A stretch of DNA of 64,000 bases from positions 62,001 to 126,000 of the forward strand of contig CALIZL010000020.1 in NCBI GenBank assembly GCA_938028745.1. Direction: 5' to 3'. The translations under genes were made by a program, and so were the position numbers. Shown piece after piece: positions 18,930-28,041 of this stretch; position 1 is the stretch's first letter, and each line of letters starts with the position of its first letter. The notes beneath the pieces were generated by a model. The model worked only from the letters and a program-made list of their open reading frames with translations. It was not told the origin of the DNA and ran no database searches. This DNA is from an uncultured Prevotella sp. (GTDB lineage: Bacteria; Bacteroidota; Bacteroidia; Bacteroidales; Bacteroidaceae).

Positions 18930-20888
18930 TTAAACAAGGAAACCGAACTCGTTAGAATAACGTAACATTTGTGCATCGTAAGCTTCCGAGTAATCTACTT
19001 CTACGTCTACAACGTCCCCCTCACTATTCAGTATGGGCTTATATACGGGATTGATAAAGCCCTTATAAGGCGCAATATCTAGCTTGGCAAAACGTTCCAG
19101 CACTTCGGCATGTAGTTCACCGTCTACCTTAACAGCATAATTCTCAACTAGATTGCGAGCTGCGTTAAAGTCGCCCTCACTCTTAATGCGTTGCACTTCG
19201 GCCAAAAGTTCGCCGAACAAGCGGTGCAATTGTTCATAGTTGTTTATCCGAACGTATGTCTTCCCTTCGCGTTTTACCAACTCAACAGCACCTCTTCCGT
19301 GTTCAAGAGTCCAATGGGCAATGAGTGCCCTGTTGCGCATGTGTGCCTCTTCGATGTCCTTTCCGCGCTCTATTCTAGTCAATTGGGTCATCAGTCCGTT
19401 CATCATATACGTATAATATTGTGAGCGGAAAGCGTTTTTATTGGGCAACAAGCCCAACTCTTGCAGCTTATCGTCGGCCATATAATACAAGCCAAAGAGG
19501 TCGGCGCGAGCCTCTTCGATGGTGTTTCCGTAGGCTTTCAGTGCATCAGGACTAACGCCGGGCAGCAATTTACCACTGCCATGCCCCAAACATTCGTGCA
19601 AGTCGGTGTGCAAGTCGTCGCAAATATCGCCGTAACGAGACACAATTTCCAGTGTTTCTTCGTCAATAACGAACTCTTCTTTAAAGCCGTTACCCTTCGC
19701 CGCCTTGTTGTACGCGTCGGTAATGTTGCTAATTGTTACACTTTTCGACCCATGTTGCGCCCTAATCCAATCGGCGTTGGGCAGGTTAATGCCGATAGCC
19801 GTAGAGGGATATTCGTCTCCACCGAGCATTGCCGCACACACAACGTTGGCTGTAACGCCACGCACTTCGGCCTTTTTAAATCGCGAGTCGACGGGCGAAT
19901 GGTCTTCAAACCATTGCGCATTGTCGCTGATAAGACGTGTTCGGCGCGTTGCCTCCAAGTCTTTATATTCTACAATGCCCTCCCACGAGGCTTTGATGCC
20001 CAGCGGATCGCCATAAACCTCGATAAATCCGTTGATAAAATCCACGTTACCTGCTTGCTCTTTGAGCCATTCTATCGAATACTCGTCAAACAAATGCAGG
20101 TCGCCTGTGCGATAATATCTTATTAATAAGTCGATAACGCGCTGCTGTTGTTGGTTTTCAGCAACGCCTTTCGCCTTATCCAACCAATATATAATGTGAC
20201 GAATGGCCTCGCCATACGCACCATTTTCTTTCCAAACCTTTTCTTCTAGCCCTTTATCGCCCCTTACGAGTTTTGAGTTCAAACCCCACGAAGGCGAGTT
20301 GTCGCCTGCGGCGGCCTTTTTTTCGTTGTAGAATTCCTCCACTTCCTGTTGACTTACACCCTCATAATAGTTGCAAGCCGAAGTCTTTACCAAGTCCACC
20401 CCATCGGCTTTGTTCACTCTTTTGGGTAATGTCTCTGGGTTGAACATCACTGGACATAGTTCATCGCACAATTCCTCGACAGAGTTATAACCTGTCATCG
20501 GCAACTTATCTATTGGCATCTGCTTAACCGCAGCACGAAAGAAAGTCTCCGAGAAGTCGGGTTGTATTTTGTCGTTGGCATAATGGTGATAGATACCATT
20601 AGAAAACCATACACGCTTCAAGTACAAAGCCAACTTATCGTAGTTATCCTTGTCGGCACTTGCATCGAGTTCCGTATAGAGTGTTTCCAGTGTTTTCCTT
20701 ATGCGGAGGTTATATTTTCCAAATTGGTCTGTGGTGATGTCTCTACCGCACAGTGTGGCTTGCGATAGATAATATATGTATTTCTTCTGTTGAAGCGAAA
20801 GTTTTTCAAATTGTGGTAGCCTGTAACGAAGCATCTGCAAGTCGGCAAATCGTTCGTCGGCATAGTTAAATGTGCCTGTTTCTTTCAT
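18930..20888 (-). CDS. Dipeptidyl-peptidase III family zinc peptidase (M49)
   Basis: A 652-residue metallopeptidase. The M49 signature HECLGH (residues 431-436) supplies two zinc histidines and the catalytic Glu, and EEARAD (458-463) supplies the third ligand. Both are intact. The family cleaves dipeptides from the N-terminus of short peptides. No signal peptide is visible from the chosen start (ATG at 20888, MKETGTFNYADERFADLQML), so a cytoplasmic role in peptide turnover is likely, fitting an amino-acid-fermenting life style. The open frame continues 13 codons upstream from a GTG that lies in the terminator of the preceding AraC-type gene, and I reject that start. Confidence 0.9.
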   Translation of the reverse strand: MKETGTFNYADERFADLQMLRYRLPQFEKLSLQQKKYIYYLSQATLCGRDITTDQFGKYNLRIRKTLETLYTELDASADKDNYDKLALYLKRVWFSNGIYHHYANDKIQPDFSETFFRAAVKQMPIDKLPMTGYNSVEELCDELCPVMFNPETLPKRVNKADGVDLVKTSACNYYEGVSQQEVEEFYNEKKAAAGDNSPSWGLNSKLVRGDKGLEEKVWKENGAYGEAIRHIIYWLDKAKGVAENQQQQRVIDLLIRYYRTGDLHLFDEYSIEWLKEQAGNVDFINGFIEVYGDPLGIKASWEGIVEYKDLEATRRTRLISDNAQWFEDHSPVDSRFKKAEVRGVTANVVCAAMLGGDEYPSTAIGINLPNADWIRAQHGSKSVTISNITDAYNKAAKGNGFKEEFVIDEETLEIVSRYGDICDDLHTDLHECLGHGSGKLLPGVSPDALKAYGNTIEEARADLFGLYYMADDKLQELGLLPNKNAFRSQYYTYMMNGLMTQLTRIERGKDIEEAHMRNRALIAHWTLEHGRGAVELVKREGKTYVRINNYEQLHRLFGELLAEVQRIKSEGDFNAARNLVENYAVKVDGELHAEVLERFAKLDIAPYKGFINPVYKPILNSEGDVVDVEVDYSEAYDAQMLRYSNEFGFLV

Positions 20889-20911
20889 GATTATTACTTT
20901 GTTTTGAGTGC

Positions 20912-20950
20912 AAAAAATTATCTCCACGCATTAATTTGCGTGGAGATAAA
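20912..20950 (-). terminator. Intrinsic terminator after the AraC-type gene
   Basis: TTATCTCCACGCA (20918-20930) pairs with TGCGTGGAGATAA (20937-20949). On the minus strand a run of T follows (complement of 20912-20917). It sits between the AraC-type gene and DPP III, so these are separate transcripts. Confidence 0.85.
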
Positions 20951-20955
20951 ATTGT

Positions 20956-21369
20956 TTACCTGTCATTTTCGGGGGATATTCGATATTCCCTTGGTGTCAT
21001 TCCAGTGAACCTCTTAAACGAAGTGTAGAACGACTGACGTGTAGAGAACCCCACTGCATCCGATACATCCTCAATGGTGAGGTGTGCCTTACGCTTGTCT
21101 TTCAACAGCTTCATGGCTTCTTGGATACGGAACTTGTTAACGAAGGACGTATAGTTGGTATTGAATTGCCTGTTAATAACAGTTGAGATATACCTCGTAT
21201 TCGTTCCTAAATCCTTTGCAAGTTGCTTTGCAGAGTAAGTTTTGTCCTTGTACTTTTGATTTACAGAAATCTCCTGGCAAATGTTTTTTGCCAACGTACC
21301 CATCAATTGGGGATTGATGAAGATTTGCGAATCTCTCTTTTTACCTTTTGTTTCTACTAACTGTACCAT
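20956..21369 (-). CDS. AraC-family DNA-binding protein, HTH domain only
   Basis: A 137-residue protein consisting almost entirely of an AraC/XylS double helix-turn-helix. The first HTH is in YSAKQLAKDLGTNTRYISTV and the second in IEDVSDAVGFSTRQSFYTSF, followed by the family signature FKRFTGMTPREYR. About 45 residues precede the HTH domain, with no recognisable sensor domain. Such stand-alone domains in Bacteroidetes are often parts of larger regulatory circuits, and the target is unknown. It has its own TATATTTG -7 element and terminator. Confidence 0.85.
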   Translation of the reverse strand: MVQLVETKGKKRDSQIFINPQLMGTLAKNICQEISVNQKYKDKTYSAKQLAKDLGTNTRYISTVINRQFNTNYTSFVNKFRIQEAMKLLKDKRKAHLTIEDVSDAVGFSTRQSFYTSFKRFTGMTPREYRISPENDR

Positions 21370-21399
21370 ACTATAAAAACTAAATGCCTACTGATGGTG

Positions 21400-21407
21400 C
21401 AAATATA
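21400..21407 (-). promoter_or_regulatory. -7 element (TATATTTG) of the AraC-type gene
   Basis: TATATTTG on the minus strand, 30 bp before the ATG at 21369, in a very A/T-rich stretch. The remaining 21408-21775 holds no convincing gene. A plus-strand open frame there is discussed among the rejected items. Confidence 0.55.
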
Positions 21408-21775
21408 ATCATTATTTTATTAATACAACAAGAATGTTACTTTTTTTTGATGTTTTATTTTTAATATTGCTCTTATTGGCCACTTTTTGTGTATTATTTG
21501 CTATATCAAGATGGCTTTTTTACTGTTTAGTGATGTTTGACCTTGTTTACAGATGGGGTTCATCTATGTTGACACACCCCACTCTATTTCCTTTCAAAAA
21601 CCACGAGCATATTATTACCTGGCGAATGTTTAGTAAAAAATACGCTTTAAGAAAAGTCTTGTCATTATCTTTCTTAACTGTGCCTACCGATTTGCACCGT
21701 TTACAGATCGGCTGTTTCGCATTTTTGCCTTTCGCCTTTCGTCACAATTGAGCGAGGCTCACGCCCCACTCCACG

Positions 21776-23782
21776 TCAAGCGTTCATTGATAGCAAGAAC
21801 TCGTCGTTGTCTTTGGTAACGTTTAAGCGGTCGTGAATAGAATTCATGGCCTCTATCGGGTTCATATCTGATATGTACTTGCGCAACACCCACATCCTGT
21901 CGAGGGTTGTCCTGTCTTGTAACAGGTCGTCGCGGCGCGTACTTGATGCAACAAGATTTACGGCCGGGAATATTCGCTTGTTGCTTAGCGAGCGGTCTAG
22001 TTGCAATTCCATGTTACCCGTACCCTTAAACTCTTCGAATATCACTTCGTCCATCTTGCTACCCGTGTCGATAAGTGCCGTGGCGATGATGGTAAGCGAA
22101 CCGCCGTTTTCCACATTTCTAGCTGCACCGAAAAAGCGTTTGGGCTTTTGAAGGGCGTTGGCATCCACACCACCCGTAAGCACCTTGCCACTTGCAGGAC
22201 TGACGGTGTTGTATGCTCTGGCCAGACGTGTGATAGAGTCGAGGAAGATAACTACATCATGTCCCGACTCAACCAAGCGCTTCGCTTTTTCAAGTACGAT
22301 GCCAGCAATCTTCACGTGGCGTTCTGCCGGTTCGTCAAATGTAGAGGCGATAACCTCTGCGTTCACCGTTCTAGCCATGTCCGTAACTTCTTCAGGGCGC
22401 TCGTCGATGAGCAGCATCATCAGGTATGCTTCGGGATGATTGGCTGCAATGGCGTTGGCGATGTTCTTCATCAAGATGGTTTTACCTGTCTTGGGTTGCG
22501 CCACAATAAGTGCACGCTGTCCTTTTCCTATGGGCGAGAACAAGTCTACGATGCGCGTTGAAAGGTTTGTTGTGGCAGGATTACCACAAAGATTGAACTT
22601 TTCGTCGGGGAATAGCGGCGTAAGATGCTCGAAAGGAACGCGATCGCGTATTTCATCTGGCACCCTACCATTAATCATGTCGATGCTTGTCAGCGGGAAA
22701 TACTTCTCGCCTTCGCGTGGAGGACGCACCCTACTCTGTACTACATCGCCCGTTTTTAAACCGTATTTCTTCACTTGCTGTGTGGAAACGTACACATCGT
22801 CGGGCGAAGAAAGATAATTGTAATCGCTCGAACGCAAGAAACCGTAGCCGTCGGGCATAATTTCGAGTACACCATCGGCCGTTATCAAGTCAGAAAAGTC
22901 GTAAGCAGGTTGTGCCGGTTGCACTGGTTCTGGCTGCTGATAGCCGGCATTAGGCATCCCATTGGTGGGATTATCGAAGATGTCGTAGTTAGGCAACGCG
23001 CCTTGGTCTTCGATAGGTAAGTCAACAACGGTGATGAAATCAGTTCCATCGCCAGGGTCGCCTTCCCAATACCCTTCCCTTATCGGGTCTGGCCTATCGT
23101 TCGAACCCTCGTTGCGAGCATTTATCTTGGCCTGCAATTGTGCCAACAGCCCGCTGTCGGGAGCATCTTGGTTTTCTTCCATGCCGTTGGCCTCTGGCAA
23201 GAAACCAGCCTCCGGCACAGACATTTCATTTGTTGGCTCTGCCTCTGCTTGTTCGTCCACAACCTCTTGCGGTTCGGCTTGTATATTATCGTCAGGTTCG
23301 GCTGCCACCTGTTCAGGCGCGCTTTCCTCCTTGTTTTCCTCTTTCTGTTGTTCTTCGGCCTCCTTTGCCAAACGCTCTGCTTCGGCCAAGGCAGCAGCTT
23401 CGGCTTCTTTTTCTTTCTTTGATTTCCGTCCCCTTTTCTTGGGTTTAGCGGGTTCTTCGGCTTCCGTTTCGGCCGTAGTATCTTCCACTTCCTTAAACAA
23501 AGATGGTTGTTCGCTAGGTGTTACCTTGTTGTTTTTCACATCAAAGTTCTCTCCGTCTTTCCCTTTTACCGAATATACTCTATCTGTGTCTTTCTTAACA
23601 ATTCTCGTTCTTTTCTTTTTTTGGCCCAAGGGGTTCTTCGTCCCCTCGTCAATGGCCTGCTTGTCTAGTATCGAATACACCAATTCTTCAATGTTGTCAC
23701 CATCGTATTCGGCACCAAGTGTTTTTGCAATGTCTTCCAATTCAGACATTTCTTTTGATAATAGTTCTTCTTTGCTATACAT
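21776..23782 (-). CDS. rho: Transcription termination factor Rho with long acidic insert
   Basis: A 668-residue hexameric RNA helicase-translocase, far longer than the 419 residues of E. coli Rho. The N-terminal Rho domain starts MYSKEELLSKEMSELEDIAK. A region of about 250 residues (roughly 60-310) follows that is rich in E, A, K, P and Q and has the look of an intrinsically disordered segment. After it come the RNA-binding cold-shock-like domain (ADGVLEIMPDGYGFLRSSDY) and the ATPase core, with Walker A in AQPKTGKTILMKN and Walker B in VVIFLDSITRLARAYN. The ATG at 23782 is chosen, since the 17 upstream codons lie in the leader hairpin. Long disordered inserts in Rho are known from Bacteroides, where one has been linked to condensate formation. 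Confidence 0.95.
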   Translation of the reverse strand: MYSKEELLSKEMSELEDIAKTLGAEYDGDNIEELVYSILDKQAIDEGTKNPLGQKKKRTRIVKKDTDRVYSVKGKDGENFDVKNNKVTPSEQPSLFKEVEDTTAETEAEEPAKPKKRGRKSKKEKEAEAAALAEAERLAKEAEEQQKEENKEESAPEQVAAEPDDNIQAEPQEVVDEQAEAEPTNEMSVPEAGFLPEANGMEENQDAPDSGLLAQLQAKINARNEGSNDRPDPIREGYWEGDPGDGTDFITVVDLPIEDQGALPNYDIFDNPTNGMPNAGYQQPEPVQPAQPAYDFSDLITADGVLEIMPDGYGFLRSSDYNYLSSPDDVYVSTQQVKKYGLKTGDVVQSRVRPPREGEKYFPLTSIDMINGRVPDEIRDRVPFEHLTPLFPDEKFNLCGNPATTNLSTRIVDLFSPIGKGQRALIVAQPKTGKTILMKNIANAIAANHPEAYLMMLLIDERPEEVTDMARTVNAEVIASTFDEPAERHVKIAGIVLEKAKRLVESGHDVVIFLDSITRLARAYNTVSPASGKVLTGGVDANALQKPKRFFGAARNVENGGSLTIIATALIDTGSKMDEVIFEEFKGTGNMELQLDRSLSNKRIFPAVNLVASSTRRDDLLQDRTTLDRMWVLRKYISDMNPIEAMNSIHDRLNVTKDNDEFLLSMNA

Positions 23783-23821
23783 ATTTGTATATCTTAATGC
23801 AATAAGTTGTTGATTGTAATA

Positions 23822-23848
23822 AAAGCGTTTCAAGAAAAGAAACGCTTC
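23822..23848 (-). promoter_or_regulatory. Hairpin in the rho leader, attenuator-like
   Basis: AAGCGTTTC and GAAACGCTT form a perfect 9-bp stem, followed on the minus strand by TTTTATT. It lies between the -7 element (TAATTTTG, 23860-23867) and the rho ATG, so it would be in the 5' leader. Rho autoregulates by leader attenuation in other bacteria. A role here is inferred. Confidence 0.45.
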
Positions 23849-24258
23849 GAAATTCAGTGCAAAATTACTTGAAATAAATCATTCCACAAGCATTTTTTAC
23901 GAAAAAGTTTCGTTGTTAATATATTTTAAGTCGAAAAAGAACTCTTAAATTGATATTTCAAGATGGTAGATGGCCTTTTGTCTCAATTGCAATAATCTAT
24001 TGATGGCGATTAAGCCTAATTAATTTAGTTAACATCTTGACAATTTGTTTAAGGCGACATTCAAGTTTCAGCCTACCTTGTTCCACCACAGCAACAACCT
24101 TCTTTACTTGTAAAGAGCCTATCATCTATCTATATATATAACAAGGTGTAATGTTTCATGTCATTATACAAACAACAACTGGCTGGCTGATTATAGCAGT
24201 AAGAAGGTTTTAACCTTAATCTGTTTCACTATAACTTGTACTGTTTCTATGTACTATT

Positions 24259-24350
24259 GAACACATTCCCCGTCTTGTTTTTGTAGGCGCAGCGGGCTAT
24301 ATTAAGTGAATAAGACAGGCAAGATGCCGACTACATACCTATGATGGACA
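24259..24350 (-). repeat. Degenerate copy of the MITE-like element core
   Basis: On the minus strand the core GCATCTTGCCTGTCTTATTC with a CGCCTAC centre matches the hairpin core of the 62256-62457 element. The terminal TTAACCC repeats are not visible. The surrounding 23880-24460 is A/T-rich with no gene that I can support. Confidence 0.5.
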
Positions 24351-24462
24351 GGTAGCCATACAAACCGCTTATAATATTTGTAAGCAGTATAATGCCCCTT
24401 ATTGGCACTCAACTTGCACGCTTAGGGTGTCTAAAATTGAGGGATGTACTTAATCCCGTAAA

Positions 24463-25110
24463 CATATTTTACAAAACACCTATTATCTAACACTCCCTTC
24501 TAGACAAAACAAAGAACATCAAGCAGGCAATTTGCACGATTTTTCGGTCTTACGAGCATCTTTCTTTGTCCTATTTTAAGAACATCACTTGCATTTTGCA
24601 CCATTTAGCCTTTCTAGTTTGGTTGCCAACTCATTATTATTTACGCCCAATTACCCACTTTTAGCCACGAAAACTCTGCTTTTTAGTGGGTATTTTGCCC
24701 TTTTGAGCTATGTTTTTAATGGCTTGAAAAGGTTTAGTTTATACCATTGTAGTGGATATTTATGCGTATCGGCTCACATTTAGCACCATTTTGCACTGCA
24801 TTTAGCACCACTTTGCACTGCATTTAGCACCATTTTGCCTTGCGTTTAGCACCAAAACACACTGCGTTTAGCGGCAAAATGCACTGCGTTTAGCACCAAA
24901 ATGCACTGCGTTTAGCACCAAAATGCACTGCATTTTGCTGTAAATAGGCTCAAAACTGGTGCAAACAACGGCTTTACTAAATAAAAATTCATTTTGCCGC
25001 ATTCACATGCTAACACCATTTTGCATCAAAACCAACTCTCGCGAGAATCGATTTTTTGCAGCCGACTGGCCGCTTGGTTGATAAAAAGCCACTCCCAATG
25101 TTAAAATTTA
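24463..25110 (-). repeat. Composite intergenic element, copy B
   Basis: Inverted relative to copies A and E. Holds the TTTACAAAACACC/CTTCTAGAC block (24470-24505), the block with GCCTTTCTAGTTTGGTTGCC (24590-24770), the best-preserved 22-bp array (24777-24950), and the TCTCGCGAGAATCGATTTTT block with AATGTTAAAATTTACGCT (25015-25115). The GAGTT array and transposase part are missing. It fills the gap between rho and the receptor-like gene. Confidence 0.82.
24777..24950 (-). repeat. 22-bp tandem array (copy B), seven clean units
   Basis: Seven exact 22-bp steps from 24777 to 24930, unit form C(A/G)TTTAGCACCAAAATGCAC plus TG, with an eighth degenerate unit after them. Differences cluster at the AAAA/TTTT positions and at CACC versus CGGC. 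The same unit occurs in the arrays at 11601-11716, 37989-38120, 47949-48100 and 59921-60055. Confidence 0.88.
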
Positions 25111-25248
25111 CGCTGAAAAATGGACAAAAATTGGCGCACGGACAAGGTTTGGGCTGGTGTACTGTACCAACATTTACCCCCTTAACGATTGCCGTTCGTT
25201 ACCCGTACAAGATGGGTAAAAGCAATTGTCCTCTCGACTTGACCTATA

Positions 25249-27600
25249 TCACAGCCTATTCATTTCAGAAGAAATAGAAGAATGTTTCTTTTCCGTTCGG
25301 TACTGATTGAAATACCAAAAGACATTTAACCGAACAGAGCGAGAATCCATCCAAGCACGGCCATTTAATAAAACACCTTGGAACTTACCTCTAATGCAAG
25401 GTGTAGATGTATCTAATATGTCTGTCAGTTTGAGGTTTGCTCGTAGTTTTCTTTCAAAGAAGTGCTTTACAACAGAACAATTGAGAGTTGACGATGAATT
25501 GTACTCTATATATCCGCTACTGCCTGCTGCATTGTACGAATAATCTAAACTTACCTCCCACTGATGAGGGAAAGTAAAGCTGTTGTTCAAAGAAAGAACA
25601 ATAAAAGGCTTACTTACTGAGTACGAAGAATGTTCTTTGCTAGTAGGAAGGGTGATGAAGTTCTGAATGAAACCCAACATATACCTTGGTTCGTAAAGGC
25701 CAAAACGTGGGGCAGCATTAAACAACGCCTTAAAACCTTGCATGTAACTTAGGTTTTGAGATGTTACTTTAACTCGATGCTCGCCATGAAATGAATCCAA
25801 TTCGAACGTTTCTAAGATGGGACGATGGGTATAGGTGTAACCAACCGACAAGTACAGCCAACGATACGAACAGTCGTAGCTGATGTTATGCACAACCGAA
25901 CGTTCTAAACCAGGGTTGGATTGCTTGATGTTGTATCGATTGAGGTACACATCCCCACTTGCCAGCTGACTGAACGTGGGGTATATTATTGACGAATTGT
26001 AGCTAAGTTGGTGCGTCCAGCTTTCTCGTGAATAGGAAAGAGACAAAGAAGGAAGGAGCGTTTGGTAACAAAAGCTTTGGGTTTCTGTTTCTTTTGCATG
26101 GTCTTGATAACGTTTGTCCGTTCTCTCAAAACGTAATCCAAAACCCATATTCCATCGTTGGTTTGGCGTTGTATGGTCAACCCCTATGTATCCAGCCTCT
26201 TTAATTTCCTGTATTCTGTTGTCAGTAGGTTGGGCATCAGCAATGTTTAGTCTTGTCCAACCTCGTATAACAGATTTGCTCCAATCGCCGCCCACTTCTA
26301 TTTTTGTTCTCTTTGCTTGGTAAACAGCACGCGGAGAGAAACCCCACAATGAGCTGTTTCCTCTTGAATAAATCTCAGTAAATCGCACTTTCTCTTGCAG
26401 GTGCTGTTCAGATGAGGAACGTTGTTGGTACCAGTCGGAGGCAAGGTCTATTGTCCAATGTTTACTTAAAGCTCCCTTATAATATAGATTGATGTTATCC
26501 TCTGTGTTATGCCTTGTTCTGTTGCTCTCGAAACCTTCATAGAGAAAGTCATTACCTTTCCATACAGACAAATCGCCAACCATATGCACATCAGAACATG
26601 ACGGTTGTCTGGTGTATCTTAAATTGAGTTGATGCCCATCCGCTAAGTCATATTCAAGATTAGCAAAATACATTCGGTCTCTGTCCTTGTTCTTCTTTTT
26701 CGTATCTTGCGATTTTACCTTCCATGCTGTTGCCGAATGCAACAATTCAAAGGTGTTTTCTTGGTGCGGTTGCGACTGGTAGGTTGTATAGTCGGCACCA
26801 AGAGTTATGCTGAACCTTTTGTACCTATATCTCACTTCTCCGTCTATGCCTTGCGAAAGTTTATGATTAATTCTGGTGTAAGAACGTAAAAAGGCGGAAA
26901 CACCTTCGAACAAAGTGCTTGTATGGATAAACACCACGCTCCCCACTTCTCCTGAATAACGAGAACCAGGGTGCCTGTCTATCTCAACAGACTTGATTGA
27001 CTTAACGTCAATGCGCGCAATTTCTTCTGCCGTTGCAGGGCGGCTGTTGAGGAAATACTTTATCTCACCTTGGTTTATCGACTTCAACTGTTCGCCTTGC
27101 ATGTAGAACCCTGGTAGCTTTCCTAGTAAATCGTTTATATGGCTTTCGGAACTGAGCGAAGTGCCTGCAACATTGCACACCAAGTTGTTCCCTTTGACGG
27201 AAAAGGCTTTCTTGCTGCCTTTGACAACAACCTCTGCTAGGCTAACTGAGGAGGCTGGCAATACAATGGAGCTTATCTTGGTGGGAGTTGAAAATGTGGT
27301 TTGGTAGCCCACAAGACTGACTTTAAACAAAATATCGTCAGTAGGTGCATCGAGCGAGAGCGTAAACTCTCCCTTACTATTGGTAACAGTCCCCTTTATG
27401 AGTGCCGAGTCGGGTAAACTTAAAGCAACAACATTGGCAAACTCCAAGGGTTTTCCTTCGAAGTCGAACACGCCACCTTGATAAGTCTGTGCTTGTGCGT
27501 TTCCTATCCAAGGTATAAGAATAAAGAGAAAGCGTATAATACGCTTAGTGAAGAGCGAGTGAAACACTTTCGAACCCTTCTGATTAAAGTCGATACGCAT
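25249..27600 (-). CDS. Outer-membrane beta-barrel, TonB-receptor-like (OMP_b-brl_3 type), second copy
   Basis: A 783-residue outer-membrane protein. A basic N-terminus and hydrophobic segment (RIIRFLFILIPWIGNAQAQ) form a signal peptide of about 38 residues. A carboxypeptidase-regulatory-like domain follows (YQGGVFDFEGKPLEFANVVA, about 40-120), then a plug-like region (SLAEVVVKGSKKAFSVKGNN, about 120-230) and a long barrel. I chose the ATG at 27600, and two upstream ATGs (27648, 27639) add a non-signal extension. Its layout parallels the protein at 7327-9675, but the two are diverged. No SusD partner is near. The 441-bp gap up to 28041 has only a distant TATCTTTG on the minus strand (27933-27940). 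Confidence 0.83.
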   Translation of the reverse strand: MRIDFNQKGSKVFHSLFTKRIIRFLFILIPWIGNAQAQTYQGGVFDFEGKPLEFANVVALSLPDSALIKGTVTNSKGEFTLSLDAPTDDILFKVSLVGYQTTFSTPTKISSIVLPASSVSLAEVVVKGSKKAFSVKGNNLVCNVAGTSLSSESHINDLLGKLPGFYMQGEQLKSINQGEIKYFLNSRPATAEEIARIDVKSIKSVEIDRHPGSRYSGEVGSVVFIHTSTLFEGVSAFLRSYTRINHKLSQGIDGEVRYRYKRFSITLGADYTTYQSQPHQENTFELLHSATAWKVKSQDTKKKNKDRDRMYFANLEYDLADGHQLNLRYTRQPSCSDVHMVGDLSVWKGNDFLYEGFESNRTRHNTEDNINLYYKGALSKHWTIDLASDWYQQRSSSEQHLQEKVRFTEIYSRGNSSLWGFSPRAVYQAKRTKIEVGGDWSKSVIRGWTRLNIADAQPTDNRIQEIKEAGYIGVDHTTPNQRWNMGFGLRFERTDKRYQDHAKETETQSFCYQTLLPSLSLSYSRESWTHQLSYNSSIIYPTFSQLASGDVYLNRYNIKQSNPGLERSVVHNISYDCSYRWLYLSVGYTYTHRPILETFELDSFHGEHRVKVTSQNLSYMQGFKALFNAAPRFGLYEPRYMLGFIQNFITLPTSKEHSSYSVSKPFIVLSLNNSFTFPHQWEVSLDYSYNAAGSSGYIEYNSSSTLNCSVVKHFFERKLRANLKLTDILDTSTPCIRGKFQGVLLNGRAWMDSRSVRLNVFWYFNQYRTEKKHSSISSEMNRL

Positions 27601-28041
27601 ACTTCTGTCTTTTGAATTAATGCCCTTTACAAAGGCCATTCTAACCAAGTTTTCTTACCTTAATGCGTCGTTAAGAATATCCCCCCAATACATATTGAAA
27701 GGGTTGAATTATCATTATATGCCCTAACATCCAACGAGAAAGGCTTTTTGTTTCTTGTTGTGCTAAGAAATCAAAGTAAGCTTTCTTCGTGAAATCAGCA
27801 ATTCCCTCGCATGTATTTCGTAAAAACACATGCAGAAACGGTATTGATTGTTGTCTATAAACGGAGCGGTATTAGCACCTTCGTGTTACAAACACTAAGA
27901 TTATCGTCCGCTTACACACAAAAGTTCTAGGCAAAGATACGAAAAAATCAAAATTCGTTCTCGTTTATCGACAAAAAAATGCAGTTACAAACGTACTGTA
28001 ACCCACTCTCTTGCCAATGCAGAAACGTTCGACACTAAGGT

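Noticed and set aside
21434..21751. Plus-strand frame of 105 codons with a hydrophobic start (MLLFFDVLFLILLLLATFC)
   Set aside because: Looks like a membrane protein only because the region is extremely T-rich; the second half has no pattern and no promoter or homologous feel.
24589..24783. Plus-strand frame of 64 codons in copy B
   Set aside because: A similar frame appears wherever the conserved block occurs but is broken by indels in other copies.
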